A stretch of 5,383 bases of DNA, taken from contig JADQBO010000410.1 in assembly GCA_016278585.1 (NCBI GenBank), positions 1 to 5,383 of the forward strand, given 5' to 3'. The notes below the pieces were generated by a model. The model searched no databases and was not told the DNA's origin. It was given only the letters and a program-made list of their open reading frames with translations. A program made the position numbers and the translations under genes. This document shows positions 4,981-5,383 of the stretch, piece by piece. The stretch comes from Desulfosporosinus sp. (GTDB lineage Bacteria; Bacillota; Desulfitobacteriia; Desulfitobacteriales; Desulfitobacteriaceae). How positions within the stretch are numbered: position 1 is the stretch's first letter; each line of letters opens with the position of its first letter.

Positions 4981-5383
4981 ATGCCATTCAACGAGGGCCA
5001 GCCGTTTCCTCCAAGTGTAGTCCCTCCGGTTATTGATCAGCCTGTTTTTTCATGGTGGCCCCTTCTCGGAGTAGTGCTGGTTTTTCTGGTCATTTTGCTG
5101 GTGACCCTTTGGATGATTCGACATCTCAGCAAAGCTAACAGTCGCAGTATGAATGCCCCATGGGCAAGAGTCCTCGATCGACAGGTACTAGGTGGGCAGC
5201 AAAGACTATACCTTGTTGAGATTGCAGGTCGGTTACAGGTTCTCGGTGGATCAGATCACCACTTGGTGAAAATCAGTGAGATCAATGACCCCTATGTTGC
5301 TGCCGAAATCCTTGAGGAGATCGCAACACGCCCAACTGAACGAGTGGAAGGATGGCTTCAAGGTGTACAAAAGCTTTGGCGGA
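4981..5383 (+). CDS. fliO: Flagellar biosynthesis protein FliO (FliZ in Bacillus), 3'-truncated by window edge
   Basis: Membrane protein that helps assemble the FliP-FliQ-FliR core of the flagellar export gate. The frame is open from the ATG at 4981 to the last base (134 whole codons), so the C-terminus lies outside. There is a short Pro-rich N-terminus (1-22), one membrane segment (about 24-46, starting at FSWWPLLG), a positively charged flank (RHLSKANSR), and the FliO soluble domain with VLGGQQRLYLVEIAGRLQVLGG (69-90). The motif G-x-x-x-x-L-y-L-V-E-i-x-g-r is typical of FliO. An in-frame stop at 4972-4974 excludes a longer start. It begins 1 nt after the cheY stop and has only a weak AAGG (4965-4968, 12 nt away), so translation probably depends on coupling to cheY. 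The expected next gene is fliP. In Bacillus the same gene has been called fliZ. Confidence 0.9.
   Translation, partial: MPFNEGQPFPPSVVPPVIDQPVFSWWPLLGVVLVFLVILLVTLWMIRHLSKANSRSMNAPWARVLDRQVLGGQQRLYLVEIAGRLQVLGGSDHHLVKISEINDPYVAAEILEEIATRPTERVEGWLQGVQKLWR

Noticed and set aside
1..5383. CRISPR array, insertion sequence, phage or other mobile element
   Set aside because: No regularly spaced repeats, transposase-like frames, terminal inverted repeats or shift in gene content; the whole window is explained by one flagellar operon.

Overview
The window lies inside a flagellar/chemotaxis (fla/che) operon. All genes are on the + strand, packed end to end, and both ends cut through a gene. The organism is most likely a Gram-positive endospore-former-type Firmicute, by inference in the Clostridia (Desulfitobacterium/Desulfosporosinus-like). 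The reasons are strong AGGAGG-type ribosome binding sites, a FliY in place of a short FliN, an FlbD/SwrD gene, and a CheY very like that of Bacillus subtilis placed between fliY and fliO. The genus assignment is a guess; the Firmicutes assignment is fairly firm.

Layout: 3' part of fliI (export ATPase, 1-1109); a 69-nt spacer with an inverted repeat; fliJ (1179-1628); flbD/swrD (1656-1859); fliL (1865-2299); a 65-nt spacer with a short leader reading frame and a G8 run; fliM (2365-3360); fliY (3353-4603, overlapping fliM by 8 nt); cheY (4617-4979, GTG start); and the 5' part of fliO (4981 to the end, not closed in the window). No terminator or convincing internal promoter was seen, so the genes are probably co-transcribed from upstream. 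No stretch over 300 bases lacks a gene.

How they work together: FliI and FliJ belong to the cytoplasmic ATPase complex that feeds the flagellar type III export gate, and FliO helps assemble that gate. FliL and FlbD/SwrD are tied to stator function and motor torque. FliM and FliY form the C-ring switch. Both carry an N-terminal CheY-P docking peptide, and FliY also has two intact CheC-type phosphatase motifs, so the signal (CheY), its receptor (FliM/FliY) and its terminator (FliY) are encoded in a row.

This is mainly a well-known system; I see no new one. The points worth a second look are small: fliJ runs straight into flbD, with no ylxF-fliK-flgD-flgE block; a long-range hairpin abuts the fliJ ribosome binding site; a G8 tract and an 18-codon leader frame end in a TGATG overlap with fliM; and an apparent 4-nt duplication at the cheY start leaves an out-of-frame ATG just upstream of the GTG.
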